From: JBBQWS01 sp038210415
Lineage (GTDB): Bacteria > Actinomycetota > Actinomycetes > Prado026
NCBI GenBank assembly: GCA_038210415.1
Contig: JBBQWS010000003.1
Span: 62,001-126,000, forward strand
Direction: 5' to 3'
Length of the DNA: 64,000 bases
Position numbers and translations under genes: made by a program. Position 1 is the first letter of the stretch; every line of letters begins with the position of its first letter. Below the pieces are notes generated by a model, which saw nothing but the letters and a program-made list of their open reading frames with translations, did not search any database and was not told where the DNA came from. Below, in pieces: positions 7,763-16,583 of the stretch.

Positions 7763-9497
7763 CCCAGCGGTCGACCGCGTCGCGGTCGAGGTTGTCGCGC
7801 AACGCGACCTCCGGCCGCAGACTACGCAGCCGGTAACCGGTCGCCCAGGCACCCGGCTCGGCGATGACGACCTGGTCGAACTCCTCCAGCGCGAGGCTCG
7901 GGAGCAGCCGGCGACTGACGAGACGACCCAGGACGTACGGTCGAGCGAACTTGTACGGCGGCAGCCGCAGCAACCGCCGGTGCATCGAACCGCCGGCCCG
8001 CTCGACAGACCGACGCGACCGGTCGAGCCGGTCGCGAACCTGTCGAGCCTTGGCCGCGGGGATGAGGCCGCGCGCGCCGGCCTGACGAGCCAGCACCCCG
8101 AGGGCACGTAACGGGGCATCAGGCAGACCCTGCAGCACGAAGCGCTGCAGCCGCATCGGCAGCAACTGGTCCTCCAGGCTCTCGAGCTCGAGCACCTGCA
8201 CCCGTGGGTCCAGCGCCTCCCACGCGGACGACCGGACGGTGAGCAACGTGCCCTGGCCTTCGTGCTCCGCGACGTAGGACAGGTCGCGTACGACCGAGGA
8301 CTGCCGCCCGGCGAACATCGCCACCGAGAGCACCCGCATCGGCCGGACCCGGTCCTCACCGTGCTCGTACAGCTCGACCAGGCGTGCTCCTACCGCGTCG
8401 ACGCCGAACCGGCGCTCGAGGGTGGACCGCGCGCCCCCAAGGTCCAGGTCGCCGAGCCGGCGGGCCAGGGTCCGCCACGCAGCAACGACCTCGTCCTCGG
8501 TGGCTGCCTTGTCGACGAACTCCACGACGCCGTGCTCAAGGCCCCGCAGGGTCTCCTCGGGGCCGCCGCAACGCGTGACCACGACGGGCAGGCCGGAGGC
8601 GATGCCCTCCAGCACCGCCACCCCGAACGTCTCGTACAGACTCAGGTGCAGCATGACGTCCTGCTCGCGCAGGATCGCGCCCACGGAGTCGGCGGGGACG
8701 AAGCCGGTGATCCGAATCCGTCCGGTGAGGCTGCGCTCGGCCGCCAGCGCCTCGATCTCGGGGCGGAGAGCGCCATCACCCACCAGCGTGAGGGTGAGGT
8801 CGTTGCGCAGCGGCTCGGCCGCGACGAAGGCACGGACCAGCCGGTCGACTCCCTTGGCCGCGCTGAGCCCTCCGACGTACACCCAGCGATTCAGCTCGGT
8901 GGGCGGCTCGGGTCGCAGCGACAGCCCCGAGAAGTCGACCGGGTTCGGCATCAGCCGCATCTTTCGGGCGAATTCTGGGAAGGCGTGCGCGGCGTTCTGC
9001 CTGAGGTGGTTACTGACGAACAGCAGCAGGTCGGCCCGCTCGGCCATGCGGCCGTAGTGTGCCCGACCCTCGCGGTCGCGCAGGACCTTGCCGAGGTAGC
9101 TGGCATGCTCCGAGACGTAGAGCCGCGCGCTCGGCGCGACCACCTGGGAAACGGCGAAGCCGGTGGGCATGGCGACGTGAGCGTGTACCAGCTCGGCGCC
9201 CCATGGTCGGCCGACCGCGGCGGCGAGCGCCTGCTCGTGCGCATCGGCCACCTGCCAGCGCGGTGAAGCGGGGTCCATCGGGACCTGGATCCGGCGGACG
9301 GCCGGGTCACCCGACGTATGGTCCACGACCTGGCGCAGGTCGCCGGCAGCACCTGGGACGGCGACGTTCTCGAGGTGCAGCACGTGGCTCACGGTCCCGC
9401 GGGCCGCCGTCGCGTCGACCGCGGCCTTGACGAACGCGCCGGCGTGCGGCTGCTCCGGCGTGGTGAACCACGGTGTGACCACCTGGACCTCACGCAT
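7737..9497 (-). CDS. GT4 glycosyltransferase fused to an unrecognised C-terminal domain
   Basis: 586 residues in two parts. Residues 1 to about 385 are a complete GT4 enzyme: VVTPWFTTPEQPHAGAF, HAHVAMPTG, VSEHASYLGK, the donor-site run YVGGLSAAKGVDRLV, and the E(x7)E block YETFGVAVLEGIASG. From MRVLSVAMFAG (about residue 389) a separate ~200-residue unit follows, resembling the small protein at 7172. The frame is continuous across the junction, so this is a true fusion and not a frameshift. The ATG at 9497 overlaps the upstream GT stop by 8 bp. It is the last gene of the ten-gene minus-strand operon. The GT4 assignment is strong; the function of the fused part is unknown. Confidence 0.87.
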   Translation of the reverse strand: MREVQVVTPWFTTPEQPHAGAFVKAAVDATAARGTVSHVLHLENVAVPGAAGDLRQVVDHTSGDPAVRRIQVPMDPASPRWQVADAHEQALAAAVGRPWGAELVHAHVAMPTGFAVSQVVAPSARLYVSEHASYLGKVLRDREGRAHYGRMAERADLLLFVSNHLRQNAAHAFPEFARKMRLMPNPVDFSGLSLRPEPPTELNRWVYVGGLSAAKGVDRLVRAFVAAEPLRNDLTLTLVGDGALRPEIEALAAERSLTGRIRITGFVPADSVGAILREQDVMLHLSLYETFGVAVLEGIASGLPVVVTRCGGPEETLRGLEHGVVEFVDKAATEDEVVAAWRTLARRLGDLDLGGARSTLERRFGVDAVGARLVELYEHGEDRVRPMRVLSVAMFAGRQSSVVRDLSYVAEHEGQGTLLTVRSSAWEALDPRVQVLELESLEDQLLPMRLQRFVLQGLPDAPLRALGVLARQAGARGLIPAAKARQVRDRLDRSRRSVERAGGSMHRRLLRLPPYKFARPYVLGRLVSRRLLPSLALEEFDQVVIAEPGAWATGYRLRSLRPEVALRDNLDRDAVDRWVTSEPSDR

Positions 9498-10803
9498 CGA
9501 TCAGCCCTCGCAGGTCGCGTTCGAGCGGTGCCATCAGCAGGTCGCGGGCGAAGCTCTCGGCGTGCTTGCGGCAGGCGAGGTGGTCGTCGAGCTCGTAGCT
9601 CCGCGCGGCCTCACCCGCAGCCCGTAGCGCTGGTCTGATGTCGCGGGGCTCGAGCCCGGTCACCGGGAACCACAACGGGTAGTCGCGCAGCGGTTCGCTG
9701 GCGTTGGTCCACGGCTCGTGCACGGCGACGATCGGCTTGCCCGCGGCCATGTACTCGTAGACCTTCCCCGCGGTGACGTACCGCGAGCTCGGGATCAGCA
9801 TCGCGAGAACGTCGAGTCCGGCGTACGCCTGCGCGACCTCGGTCTTGCCGACGGGCCCCTTCCAGCTGACCCCGACATCTGCTGCTGCTTCGATGAGCAG
9901 CCCCGGCGGGGTGTCGGTGGCCCCGAAGAAGCCGAGATGGCCGAAGAAGTCCATCGTGGCTCCGGCCAGCACCGGCTCGGCGGCCCGCGCCGTACGCCAA
10001 GCGGCCAAGAACTCGGCCATCGGGATCTGGTCGGTGATCGTGCCGACGTATCCGAACCGGAGTGGGCGATCGGGGTCCGGCACCCGGAACGGAACATCGC
10101 CGAGCAGCTCGGGGTCGTACCCGTTCTCGATCACCGACATCCGCTCCGCGGACTTGGGGTAGCGCTGGGCGTGCCACTCAAGCTGAGGTTCGTTGACGAA
10201 GACCACACGCTCGGCGTGCCGCACGAGGTAGCCCTCCCAGACGCGGGCCGGGTGTCCGCGCCGGAACGCGTCGCCCTCGGTGAACTGGTTGAGCGTCCAC
10301 GAGTCCCGGAAGTCCATGACGTACGGCCGGTTCAGAATCCGCCCTGCGAGTCGTGCGACGAGGAACGAGGCGAACGGGTTACCCGTCGCGACGATGACGT
10401 CGACCGGGTGCGCACGACCGATCTCGACCGCCCGCCTGGAGGCGGCGGGGATCCAGCTGGCGTACCGGTCGGGGAAGGGGACCTTGCGCAGCAAGGCCCA
10501 GAACTTGCCGTAGATCCCCGGGAGGTTGGCCTGCAGCCAGCCCATGGAGGCGATCTCCGGCCCCTGCGGGGCCAGCCGCATCGGGACCCGCTCGACGACG
10601 ACAGCCGGGTCGATTGTCTTCTCGAGGTCGAGGTCGGCCGACCGCGTGACCCGGGTGAAGAAGTCGCGCGTCACCGTGAGCACGGTGACGTCCCAGCCCG
10701 CACGCACGAAGTAGTTGGCGGTGGCCCGAGCCCGGAACACCCCACTGCCCCGCGAAGGGACGAAGTGGAACGCGATGTAGAGCAGGTGCGGCCGTCGGGA
10801 CAT
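9490..10803 (-). CDS. GT4-like glycosyltransferase, paralogue B
   Basis: 437-residue GT-B type transferase, close paralogue of the 5832 gene. It contains LLYIAFHFVPSRGSGVFRA, YVMDFRDSWTLNQFT, VFVNEPQLEWHAQRYPKS, ENGYDPELL, FGYVGTI and TAGKVYEYMAAGKPIVAVH. The ATG at 10803 shares one base with the stop of the preceding dehydrogenase gene (TGATG), so translation is coupled. The last codons (GLIDA) overlap the next GT gene. Two such paralogues in one cluster suggest successive or alternative additions of related sugars to the same repeat unit. The donor is not known. Confidence 0.85.
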   Translation of the reverse strand: MSRRPHLLYIAFHFVPSRGSGVFRARATANYFVRAGWDVTVLTVTRDFFTRVTRSADLDLEKTIDPAVVVERVPMRLAPQGPEIASMGWLQANLPGIYGKFWALLRKVPFPDRYASWIPAASRRAVEIGRAHPVDVIVATGNPFASFLVARLAGRILNRPYVMDFRDSWTLNQFTEGDAFRRGHPARVWEGYLVRHAERVVFVNEPQLEWHAQRYPKSAERMSVIENGYDPELLGDVPFRVPDPDRPLRFGYVGTITDQIPMAEFLAAWRTARAAEPVLAGATMDFFGHLGFFGATDTPPGLLIEAAADVGVSWKGPVGKTEVAQAYAGLDVLAMLIPSSRYVTAGKVYEYMAAGKPIVAVHEPWTNASEPLRDYPLWFPVTGLEPRDIRPALRAAGEAARSYELDDHLACRKHAESFARDLLMAPLERDLRGLIDA

Positions 10804-11804
10804 CAGCGACCCAACGAGATGGTGCGGCCCTCGTCCGCGGAGAGCAGCACGGCTTCGGCGACCTCGACCGTCGCGAGACCCTGTCGCATCGTGACGATGT
10901 GCTCGCCGGAGCCCGCGACACCGCGCACCGCGTCGCGAAAGCGCTCGTGCTCCGCTCGCAGCGGCTCCGGTTTGGCGATCGCGAATCGGACGACGTCGCC
11001 CTCGGAGACACCACGGAATTGGGCGATGTCGTCCCAGGTCGTCTCGACCGAGCCGTTCGCGTAGAACGTGAGGTCGGCGGTCAGCGTGTCCGCCACGAAG
11101 GCGCCTTTCTCACCCGTGACGATCGTGACCCGTTCCTTCATCGGCGAGAGCCAGTTGACCAGATGGTTGGTCACCGTCCCGTCGGCCAGCTGACCCACGA
11201 CTGCCACGAGGTCCTCGTGCACCCGGCCGCTCTTGTAGGCGGTGCGGGCGGAGATGGACCGGAACGGCTGCTGCGTGACCCAGGAGGTGAGGTCGATGTC
11301 GTGCGTGGCGAGGTCCTTCACGACGCCGACGTCAGCGATCCGGGACGGGAAGGGCCCCTGGCGCCTGGTCACGATCTGGTAGATCGCGCCGAGCTCGCCC
11401 TGCTCCAGCCGCGACCGCAGGCTCTGCAGGGCAGGGTTGTAACGCTCGATGTGACCCACGGCGCCGACCAGCCCGGCGGCATCGAAGGCGTCGGCCAACC
11501 GGGCGGCGGAGGCGACGTCCTGAGCGAGCGGCTTCTCGATCATCGCGTGCACACCAGCGGCGGCAAGCGCCAGGCCGACCTGCTCGTGGTAGATCGTCGG
11601 GACGGCCACCATGCAGTAGTCGATCCCCGCGGCGACGAGCTCCTCGACGGAACCCAGCAGCGGCTTGCCGCCGGCGATGCCGTGTGGGTCGCCGGCCGGG
11701 TCGGCCACCGCGACGAGCTCGACGTCGTCGAGGGAGCCGAGCACCCGGGCGTGATGGCGGCCCATCATGCCCAGGCCGATCAGCCCGGCCCGCAGCTTGG
11801 TCAT
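10803..11804 (-). CDS. Gfo/Idh/MocA sugar-nucleotide 3-dehydrogenase (WbpB/GnnA-like)
   Basis: 333-residue NAD(P)-dependent dehydrogenase. The N-terminal Rossmann motif is LIGLGMMGRHHARVL, the family's EKP motif appears as MIEKPLAQD (about residue 90), and the catalytic-region DLATHDIDL lies about 165. The ATG at 11804 overlaps the aminotransferase stop by one base; longer upstream reading would run through that gene in another frame. In WbpB/GnnA pathways such an enzyme oxidises C3 of a UDP-GlcNAc derivative to the 3-keto sugar, which the adjacent DegT-type enzyme aminates. The neighbours (aminotransferase, acetyltransferase) support that role strongly. Whether it acts on the uronic acid or the neutral sugar is open. 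Confidence 0.87.
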   Translation of the reverse strand: MTKLRAGLIGLGMMGRHHARVLGSLDDVELVAVADPAGDPHGIAGGKPLLGSVEELVAAGIDYCMVAVPTIYHEQVGLALAAAGVHAMIEKPLAQDVASAARLADAFDAAGLVGAVGHIERYNPALQSLRSRLEQGELGAIYQIVTRRQGPFPSRIADVGVVKDLATHDIDLTSWVTQQPFRSISARTAYKSGRVHEDLVAVVGQLADGTVTNHLVNWLSPMKERVTIVTGEKGAFVADTLTADLTFYANGSVETTWDDIAQFRGVSEGDVVRFAIAKPEPLRAEHERFRDAVRGVAGSGEHIVTMRQGLATVEVAEAVLLSADEGRTISLGR

Positions 11805-12892
11805 CAGGCGCCGGCCTGCGCGACTGCGGTGACGGCCTCGATCACGGCGGCGAGGTCGTCCTGCGAGAGCGCCGGGTGCACCGGCAGGCTCAGCGCCTGC
11901 TCGGCCGCCTGCTCCGTGACGGGCAGGTCCAGGTCGAGGCGGAACGACGGCAGCCGGTGGTTCGGGATCGGGTAGTAGACCCCGCTGCCCACACCGTGCT
12001 CGTCGGCCAGCGCCTTGGCGAAACCGTCGCGGTCGTTGGCGACCCGGATCGTGTACTGGTGGTAGACGTGCACGGCGCCGTCGGCCACCGGCGGGACGGT
12101 GATGCCGGCCAAGCCGGCCAGCCCAGCGTCGAGGTACTTCGCGTTCTGCTGCCGCTGGGCCGTCCACGCCGGCAGCTTGGCCAGCTGCACCCGGCCGATG
12201 GCCGCGTGGATGTCGGTCATCCGCGCGTTGAAGCCGACGACCTCGTTCTCGTACCGCTTCTCCATCCCCTGGTTGCGCAGAAGCTTGATCATGCGCGCGA
12301 TCTCGGGGGTCGCGCAGGAGACCATGCCGCCCTCGCCGGAGGTCATGTTCTTGGTCGGGTACAGGCTGAACATCGCGAACTCGCCGAACGTGCCGACCGG
12401 CCGGCCGCCCAGCGCCGCTCCGTGCGCCTGCGCTGCGTCCTCGTAGATGGCGATCCCGCGCCGCTGGGCGATCTCGACCAGGGCGGTCATGTTCGCCGGG
12501 TGGCCGTACAGGTGCACCGGCATGATGCCCTTGGTGCGCGGCGTGATGGCGGCCTCGACCGCAACCGGGTCGAGGCAGAAGAAGTCGGGCTCGATGTCGA
12601 CGAAGACCGGGGTCGCGCCCGTGAGCGCCACGGAGTTGGCCGTCGCCGCGAAGGTGAACGAGGGGACGATGACCTCGTCGCCACGACCGACACCGGCCGC
12701 GAGCAGGCCGAGGTGCGAGCCGGCGGTGCCGGAATTGACCGCGACACACGTCCAGCCGTCGACCAGCTGGTCGCCGAACTCGGCCTCGAACGCGGCGACC
12801 TCAGGGCCACCGGCGATCATGCCGCTGCGCAGGACGCGGTCGACCGCCGCGCGCTCCTCGTCACCGATCAACGGCTTGGCTGCGGGAATCAT
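11804..12892 (-). CDS. DegT/DnrJ/EryC1 PLP sugar aminotransferase (WbpE-like)
   Basis: 362-residue fold-type I aminotransferase expected to aminate a 3-keto UDP sugar, with glutamate as the usual donor. Motifs: NSGTAGSHLGLLAAGV (cofactor phosphate region), PSFTFAATAN, YEDAAQAHGA with the PLP-ring Asp152, and the Schiff-base Lys181 in SLYPTKNMTSGEGG. The ATG at 12892 has a strong AGGAGGAG six bases upstream and overlaps the acetyltransferase stop by 4 bp (ATGA). Longer upstream extension of the frame is out-of-frame acetyltransferase sequence. It sits between the dehydrogenase and acetyltransferase expected on either side of it in the pathway. Confidence 0.92.
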   Translation of the reverse strand: MIPAAKPLIGDEERAAVDRVLRSGMIAGGPEVAAFEAEFGDQLVDGWTCVAVNSGTAGSHLGLLAAGVGRGDEVIVPSFTFAATANSVALTGATPVFVDIEPDFFCLDPVAVEAAITPRTKGIMPVHLYGHPANMTALVEIAQRRGIAIYEDAAQAHGAALGGRPVGTFGEFAMFSLYPTKNMTSGEGGMVSCATPEIARMIKLLRNQGMEKRYENEVVGFNARMTDIHAAIGRVQLAKLPAWTAQRQQNAKYLDAGLAGLAGITVPPVADGAVHVYHQYTIRVANDRDGFAKALADEHGVGSGVYYPIPNHRLPSFRLDLDLPVTEQAAEQALSLPVHPALSQDDLAAVIEAVTAVAQAGA

Positions 12893-13485
12893 GCGGTCTC
12901 CTCCTGGAGGGTGCCATCGGTTGCACGGTAGGTCTGACCGGTCTCGGGGCAACGGAACCGGCCCTCGCCGAGGTCGTCGAGCGGTACGCCGGCGCGGCCG
13001 ACCCAGCGGATGAATCGCGCGGGAACGCCGGCGACGAGGGCGAAGTCGGGAACGTCGTCGATGACGACTGATCCGGCAGCGACGAGCGCCCAACGACCCA
13101 CGGTCACCGGAGCCACGCACACCGCGCGCGCCCCGATCGAGGCGCCCTTGCGGACCGTGACGCCGACCGGCTCCCAGTCATGGGCCGACTTGATCGTGCC
13201 GTCCGGCGCGATCGCCCGCGGGTAGTGGTCGTTGGTGAACACCACGGCCGGGCCGACGAAGACGCCCTCCTCAAGCACCGCAGGCTCGTAGACGAGCGCG
13301 TAGTTCTGCACCTTGCAGTGGGCCCCCATGACCACGCCGCTGCCGATGTAGGCGCCCCGGCCGATGATGCAGCCCTCGCCGACCAGAGCGTGCTCACGGA
13401 CCTGGGCGAGGTGCCATACCGAACTGCCGTCCCCGATCCGGGCACGGTCGTCGACATCGGCGCTGGGCGCGATGCGCACGCTCAC
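12889..13485 (-). CDS. Hexapeptide-repeat sugar N-acetyltransferase (WbpD/WlbB-like)
   Basis: 198-residue left-handed beta-helix acetyltransferase. Hexapeptide turns run through most of the chain (ARIGDGSSVWHLAQVREHAL, GRGAYIGSGVVMG, KVQNYALVYEPA, VTVGRWALVAAGSVV). It is predicted to use acetyl-CoA to acetylate the 3-amino group made by the next enzyme in the operon. The VWHLAQV, NDHYPRA and PARFIRWVG segments match the WbpD/WlbB subgroup. An unusual C-terminal tail (about 165-198) carries one Cys (FRCPETGQ). The gene lies 32 bp downstream of a GT gene and overlaps the aminotransferase start. Confidence 0.9.
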   Translation of the reverse strand: MSVRIAPSADVDDRARIGDGSSVWHLAQVREHALVGEGCIIGRGAYIGSGVVMGAHCKVQNYALVYEPAVLEEGVFVGPAVVFTNDHYPRAIAPDGTIKSAHDWEPVGVTVRKGASIGARAVCVAPVTVGRWALVAAGSVVIDDVPDFALVAGVPARFIRWVGRAGVPLDDLGEGRFRCPETGQTYRATDGTLQEETA

Positions 13486-13517
13486 GTGGGACTCCGATCA
13501 GACGCAGAAGGGGCCTT

Positions 13518-14702
13518 TCAGGGTACCCCGGGCAGGCCCTCCGACCGGGCGGCTGGCGGTGCGCCGAGGAACCCTGCCAGCACCTCGGCCGAGCGCCGCC
13601 CGTCGTGGAACCGCTGTGCGTAGGAGACACCGGCCGCTGCCACGACGCGGTAGTGATCTCGGTCACGGACGATGCCGCGGAGCGTGTCGGCCAGCGTGGC
13701 CGGGTCGGCCTCCACCACCGGCAGCTCCTCGCCGATCCGGGCCCGGACCCGGTCGTGCACGTGCGCGACGACCACCCGGCCCGCCAGCATGCCCTGGACC
13801 GCCATGGCGCTGTAGAGGCCGAGGACGAACTGGTCCAGGACGATGTCGGCGTCGGCGACCAGCGCGGGCATGCGCTCCGGCGGCACGCCGTGAAGACGGC
13901 GGTACTGGATCAGCCCCTCGGCGTCGAGCGCCCGCAGGATGGGGTCGACAAGGTGGCTGCCCTTGAGGAACGGGTTCGAGGGGACGTGCAGCACCACCGG
14001 ACGCGCCCGGTGCAGGGGCGGTCGGCCGCTCACCCACGGATCAGGGGGCACGACCACGGGCAGCCACGTCGCCTGCGGCGCGAAGTCCAGCAGGTCGGGC
14101 GTCGACACGAATGTCGGGCCTTCGTACCCGATGAAGACCCGACGAAGGCGTTCGACCTGGGCCTCCCGCCGTCTGGTAGCCGGCAGGTCCGGATCGAACG
14201 GCGAGAACGGGTAGAGGCTGCGGTGCAGCGACGGCAGCCGGATCTCGCTGCCGTGCGCGATCAGCCCGACTCTGAGCCCCGCCGACCTGAACCGACGCAG
14301 CTCGCGGCTGCAGTCGTCCCCGTACAGCGGGCCGGTGAGCGGACGGACGGCATCGATCAGCAGGTGGCTGAACTGCTCGGTGATCCAGCACTCCTGCTCG
14401 CGGGCCCACTCCGGCGAGCGGTAGACCCGCGGCGGGACGGCGTAGTCGGTCGGGAAGTCGAGGACCCCGCGCGGCACCGACATGGACACGGCGGAGACGC
14501 CCTCAAGTTGCTCGTGCGCCGCCGTGGCCCACGCGCCGGCCTGACCGGCGAAGTTGGCCGGCCCGACGAGCACCCGGACGGCGTTCGGGGCCACGACCGG
14601 ACGAGGCGGGCCAGGAGGGCCACCGCGCTGCAACCGCCACGCCGAGCGCCGGACCTCGTGCATGGCCCGGATCAACGGCTCCGGCAACACGTCGCGGATC
14701 AT
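13518..14702 (-). CDS. Putative GT-B glycosyltransferase (GT4-like)
   Basis: 394-residue cytoplasmic protein with weak but recognisable GT-B layout. The N-terminal half has VRVLVGPANFAGQAG and LRVGLIAHGSEIR. The C-terminal half has HVPSNPFLKGSHLV, YRRLHGVPPERMP, ADIVLDQFVLGLYSAMAVQGMLAGR (positions about 300-325) and VVEADPATLADTL. The LDQF..G.YS..A.Q.ML.G pattern is the donor-site helix seen in capsular GT4 enzymes. The ATG at 14702 overlaps the preceding GT gene stop by 4 bp. The substrate cannot be inferred. The assignment rests on fold-level features plus operon context. Confidence 0.72.
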   Translation of the reverse strand: MIRDVLPEPLIRAMHEVRRSAWRLQRGGPPGPPRPVVAPNAVRVLVGPANFAGQAGAWATAAHEQLEGVSAVSMSVPRGVLDFPTDYAVPPRVYRSPEWAREQECWITEQFSHLLIDAVRPLTGPLYGDDCSRELRRFRSAGLRVGLIAHGSEIRLPSLHRSLYPFSPFDPDLPATRRREAQVERLRRVFIGYEGPTFVSTPDLLDFAPQATWLPVVVPPDPWVSGRPPLHRARPVVLHVPSNPFLKGSHLVDPILRALDAEGLIQYRRLHGVPPERMPALVADADIVLDQFVLGLYSAMAVQGMLAGRVVVAHVHDRVRARIGEELPVVEADPATLADTLRGIVRDRDHYRVVAAAGVSYAQRFHDGRRSAEVLAGFLGAPPAARSEGLPGVP

Positions 14703-15778
14703 CGAACGAGGTCGGCGACGCGGGCGGCGAAGTCGGCGTAGGGGTCGCCCGAGAGGTGGTCGTCCGACCAGGCTCCGGCCGCCGACTGCAGCGCGCGCAG
14801 AGCGGCGGGGTCGGCGGACCAGGCGCGCAGCACCGTCGCCGCTTCGGCGACTGTCGAAGCGAGCGCGCCGGCGCCGACCTCGCTCAGCAGCTCAGCCGTC
14901 CGCGGCAGCGGGGTCGCGACAACAGCCAGCCCGCACGCTAGGTACTCGTACAACTTGCTCGGGACGGCGGCGACGAAAGCGGGCGTCGCGTCGAGCAGGA
15001 GCAGACCCACGCTCGCACCGGCCGCGAGGCCCCATGCCGCGCGGGGAGTCAGCCGCCCGTGCAGCCGGACGCGCACCGCCGCGGGCGAGGACGCCAACCA
15101 GGCGTCGAGCCGCGGCTGGTCGGCGGCCGCGACCGGCCCCACCAGGTCAAGCTCCCAGGGGGCCGCCTCGGCCACGGCGTCGAGCATGGCGAACAGGCCG
15201 CGGGAGGCGCGCAGGTCGCCTACATAGAGGGCCCTCGGCGGCTCGTCCCGCTCTGCCGAGGTGGCTGCGGCGGGCAGCATCGCGAAGTCGGGAAGGTTGC
15301 GCAGTACCATCCGTTGCGCGGCGATCCTGGGGGGCACATGGTCGTCGGCCACCACCGTCAGGTCGGCGTCAGCAGCGAGCCGGGTCGACACGGACACCAG
15401 CGCACGGGCGGCGACGCCGGCCGGCCCGTGTGCCCACGATCGGTCGGACAGCAGGGCCGCGTAGTCTTCGTGCACGTCCACGACGACGCGTCGTCGCTTC
15501 AGGGCCAGCAGCCGCAGCGACGGCACGAGATCGGGGTCGAGCGCGATCACGACCCGGCCGTGGGCCCGCCAGGGCAGCGCCACGGCCCGGACGGCGCGGC
15601 CGAGCGGGCCCGGCCGCGGCGACGTCACCACGGTGGCGTCGGCCGGCCCAGCCGCCGCTTCACCGAGACCCAGGACCTCGACGGTCAGACCGGCCCGCCG
15701 TAGCGCCGCGACCTCTCGATGTAGCCGTGCGTCGGCCACATCGTGCGCTGAGGTCACGAAGGTGACGTCGACGGTCAT
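14699..15778 (-). CDS. GT4 glycosyltransferase
   Basis: 359-residue GT-B enzyme starting MTVDVTFVTSAHDVADARLH. It has DVHEDYAALLSD in the acceptor half, LYVGDLRASRGLFAML at the domain boundary, then LHGRLTPRAAW and PSKLYEYLACGLAVVATPL as the donor-binding helix. I chose the ATG at 15778 because further upstream reading runs into the ABC ATPase gene in a wrong frame with no coding character. It is 7 bp from the ATPase stop and overlaps the next GT by 4 bp. The DVHEDY segment recalls enzymes that add the early sugars of surface polymers, but the donor and acceptor are not known. Confidence 0.83.
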   Translation of the reverse strand: MTVDVTFVTSAHDVADARLHREVAALRRAGLTVEVLGLGEAAAGPADATVVTSPRPGPLGRAVRAVALPWRAHGRVVIALDPDLVPSLRLLALKRRRVVVDVHEDYAALLSDRSWAHGPAGVAARALVSVSTRLAADADLTVVADDHVPPRIAAQRMVLRNLPDFAMLPAAATSAERDEPPRALYVGDLRASRGLFAMLDAVAEAAPWELDLVGPVAAADQPRLDAWLASSPAAVRVRLHGRLTPRAAWGLAAGASVGLLLLDATPAFVAAVPSKLYEYLACGLAVVATPLPRTAELLSEVGAGALASTVAEAATVLRAWSADPAALRALQSAAGAWSDDHLSGDPYADFAARVADLVR

Positions 15779-15785
15779 CGCCGGG

Positions 15786-16583
15786 CTAGAGGTCCTCGAG
15801 GGTGATCGCGCTCTCGCCGACGTCGAGAAACTTGGTGTACGCCCCGATGACCTCGTCCGGCGTGCCGGCGAGCATAAGGCGACCCTTGTGCAGCCAGATC
15901 GCATCCGTGCAGAGCTCGCGGACCGACCCGAGCGCATGGGTGACCAGGAGCATGGTGCGGGCATTCGCGAGCAGCTCGTTCATCTTGATCTGCGCCTTGC
16001 GACGGAAGCTCGCGTCGCCGGCGGAGAGTGCCTCGTCCACGAGGAGGATGTCCGGGTCCATGTGGACGGCGACCGAGAACGCCAGCTTGGAGTACATGCC
16101 GGACGAGTAGGTGCGCATCGGCATGTCGATGAACCCTTCGGGCAGTTCGGCGAACTCGGCGATCTCCTCGCCCTTGGCCTCGATCTCGGCACGGGTCAGC
16201 CCGGCGGCGAGTCCCCCGAGCACGACGTTCTCCCGACCGGACAGGTGCCCGTTGAACCCGACGCCGAGCGCGAGGAGGGTGCTGACTCGGCCCCACACGT
16301 CGATCCGACCGCTCGAGGGGGGCAGGATGCCCGCAACCGAGCGCATCAGCGTGGACTTGCCGGCGCCGTTGGCCCCAATGATGCCCAGGGTGCGTCCGTG
16401 GGGGACGTCGAAGGAGACGCCCTTGACGGCCTCGACCTCGAACACGGCTCGCTCGCCTCGACCGAGCCGGGTGATGGCCTGCTTGAAGGTCGGAACCTTC
16501 TCGAACGTGGTGCGGTACGTGATCGAAAGGTCCTGAACCGAGATCGCGACCTCGGGTTTCGTGGTTTCAGAGACGGACGGCAA
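15786..16583 (-). CDS. wzt: Polysaccharide ABC exporter ATPase (Wzt/TagH-like)
   Basis: 265-residue ATP-binding subunit that powers export of a lipid-linked polysaccharide or teichoic-acid-like polymer. Walker A is GANGAGKST (about 70-78), the ABC signature is YSSGMYSKLAFSVA, Walker B is DILLVDEALSAGD and the switch His is in LLVTHALG. The long N-terminal stretch before Walker A and the FNGHLSGREN segment are typical of the Wzt/TagH subgroup. There is no C-terminal carbohydrate-binding extension, so cap-recognition as in some Wzt proteins is not expected. It overlaps the permease gene by 17 bp. Confidence 0.93.
   Translation of the reverse strand: MPSVSETTKPEVAISVQDLSITYRTTFEKVPTFKQAITRLGRGERAVFEVEAVKGVSFDVPHGRTLGIIGANGAGKSTLMRSVAGILPPSSGRIDVWGRVSTLLALGVGFNGHLSGRENVVLGGLAAGLTRAEIEAKGEEIAEFAELPEGFIDMPMRTYSSGMYSKLAFSVAVHMDPDILLVDEALSAGDASFRRKAQIKMNELLANARTMLLVTHALGSVRELCTDAIWLHKGRLMLAGTPDEVIGAYTKFLDVGESAITLEDL

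Noticed and set aside
8342..8342. Possible split of the GT4 fusion into two genes at the internal Met before RVLSVAMFAG
   Set aside because: The frame is continuous with no stop and no convincing ribosome site before this Met; one fused protein is simpler, although internal initiation cannot be excluded.
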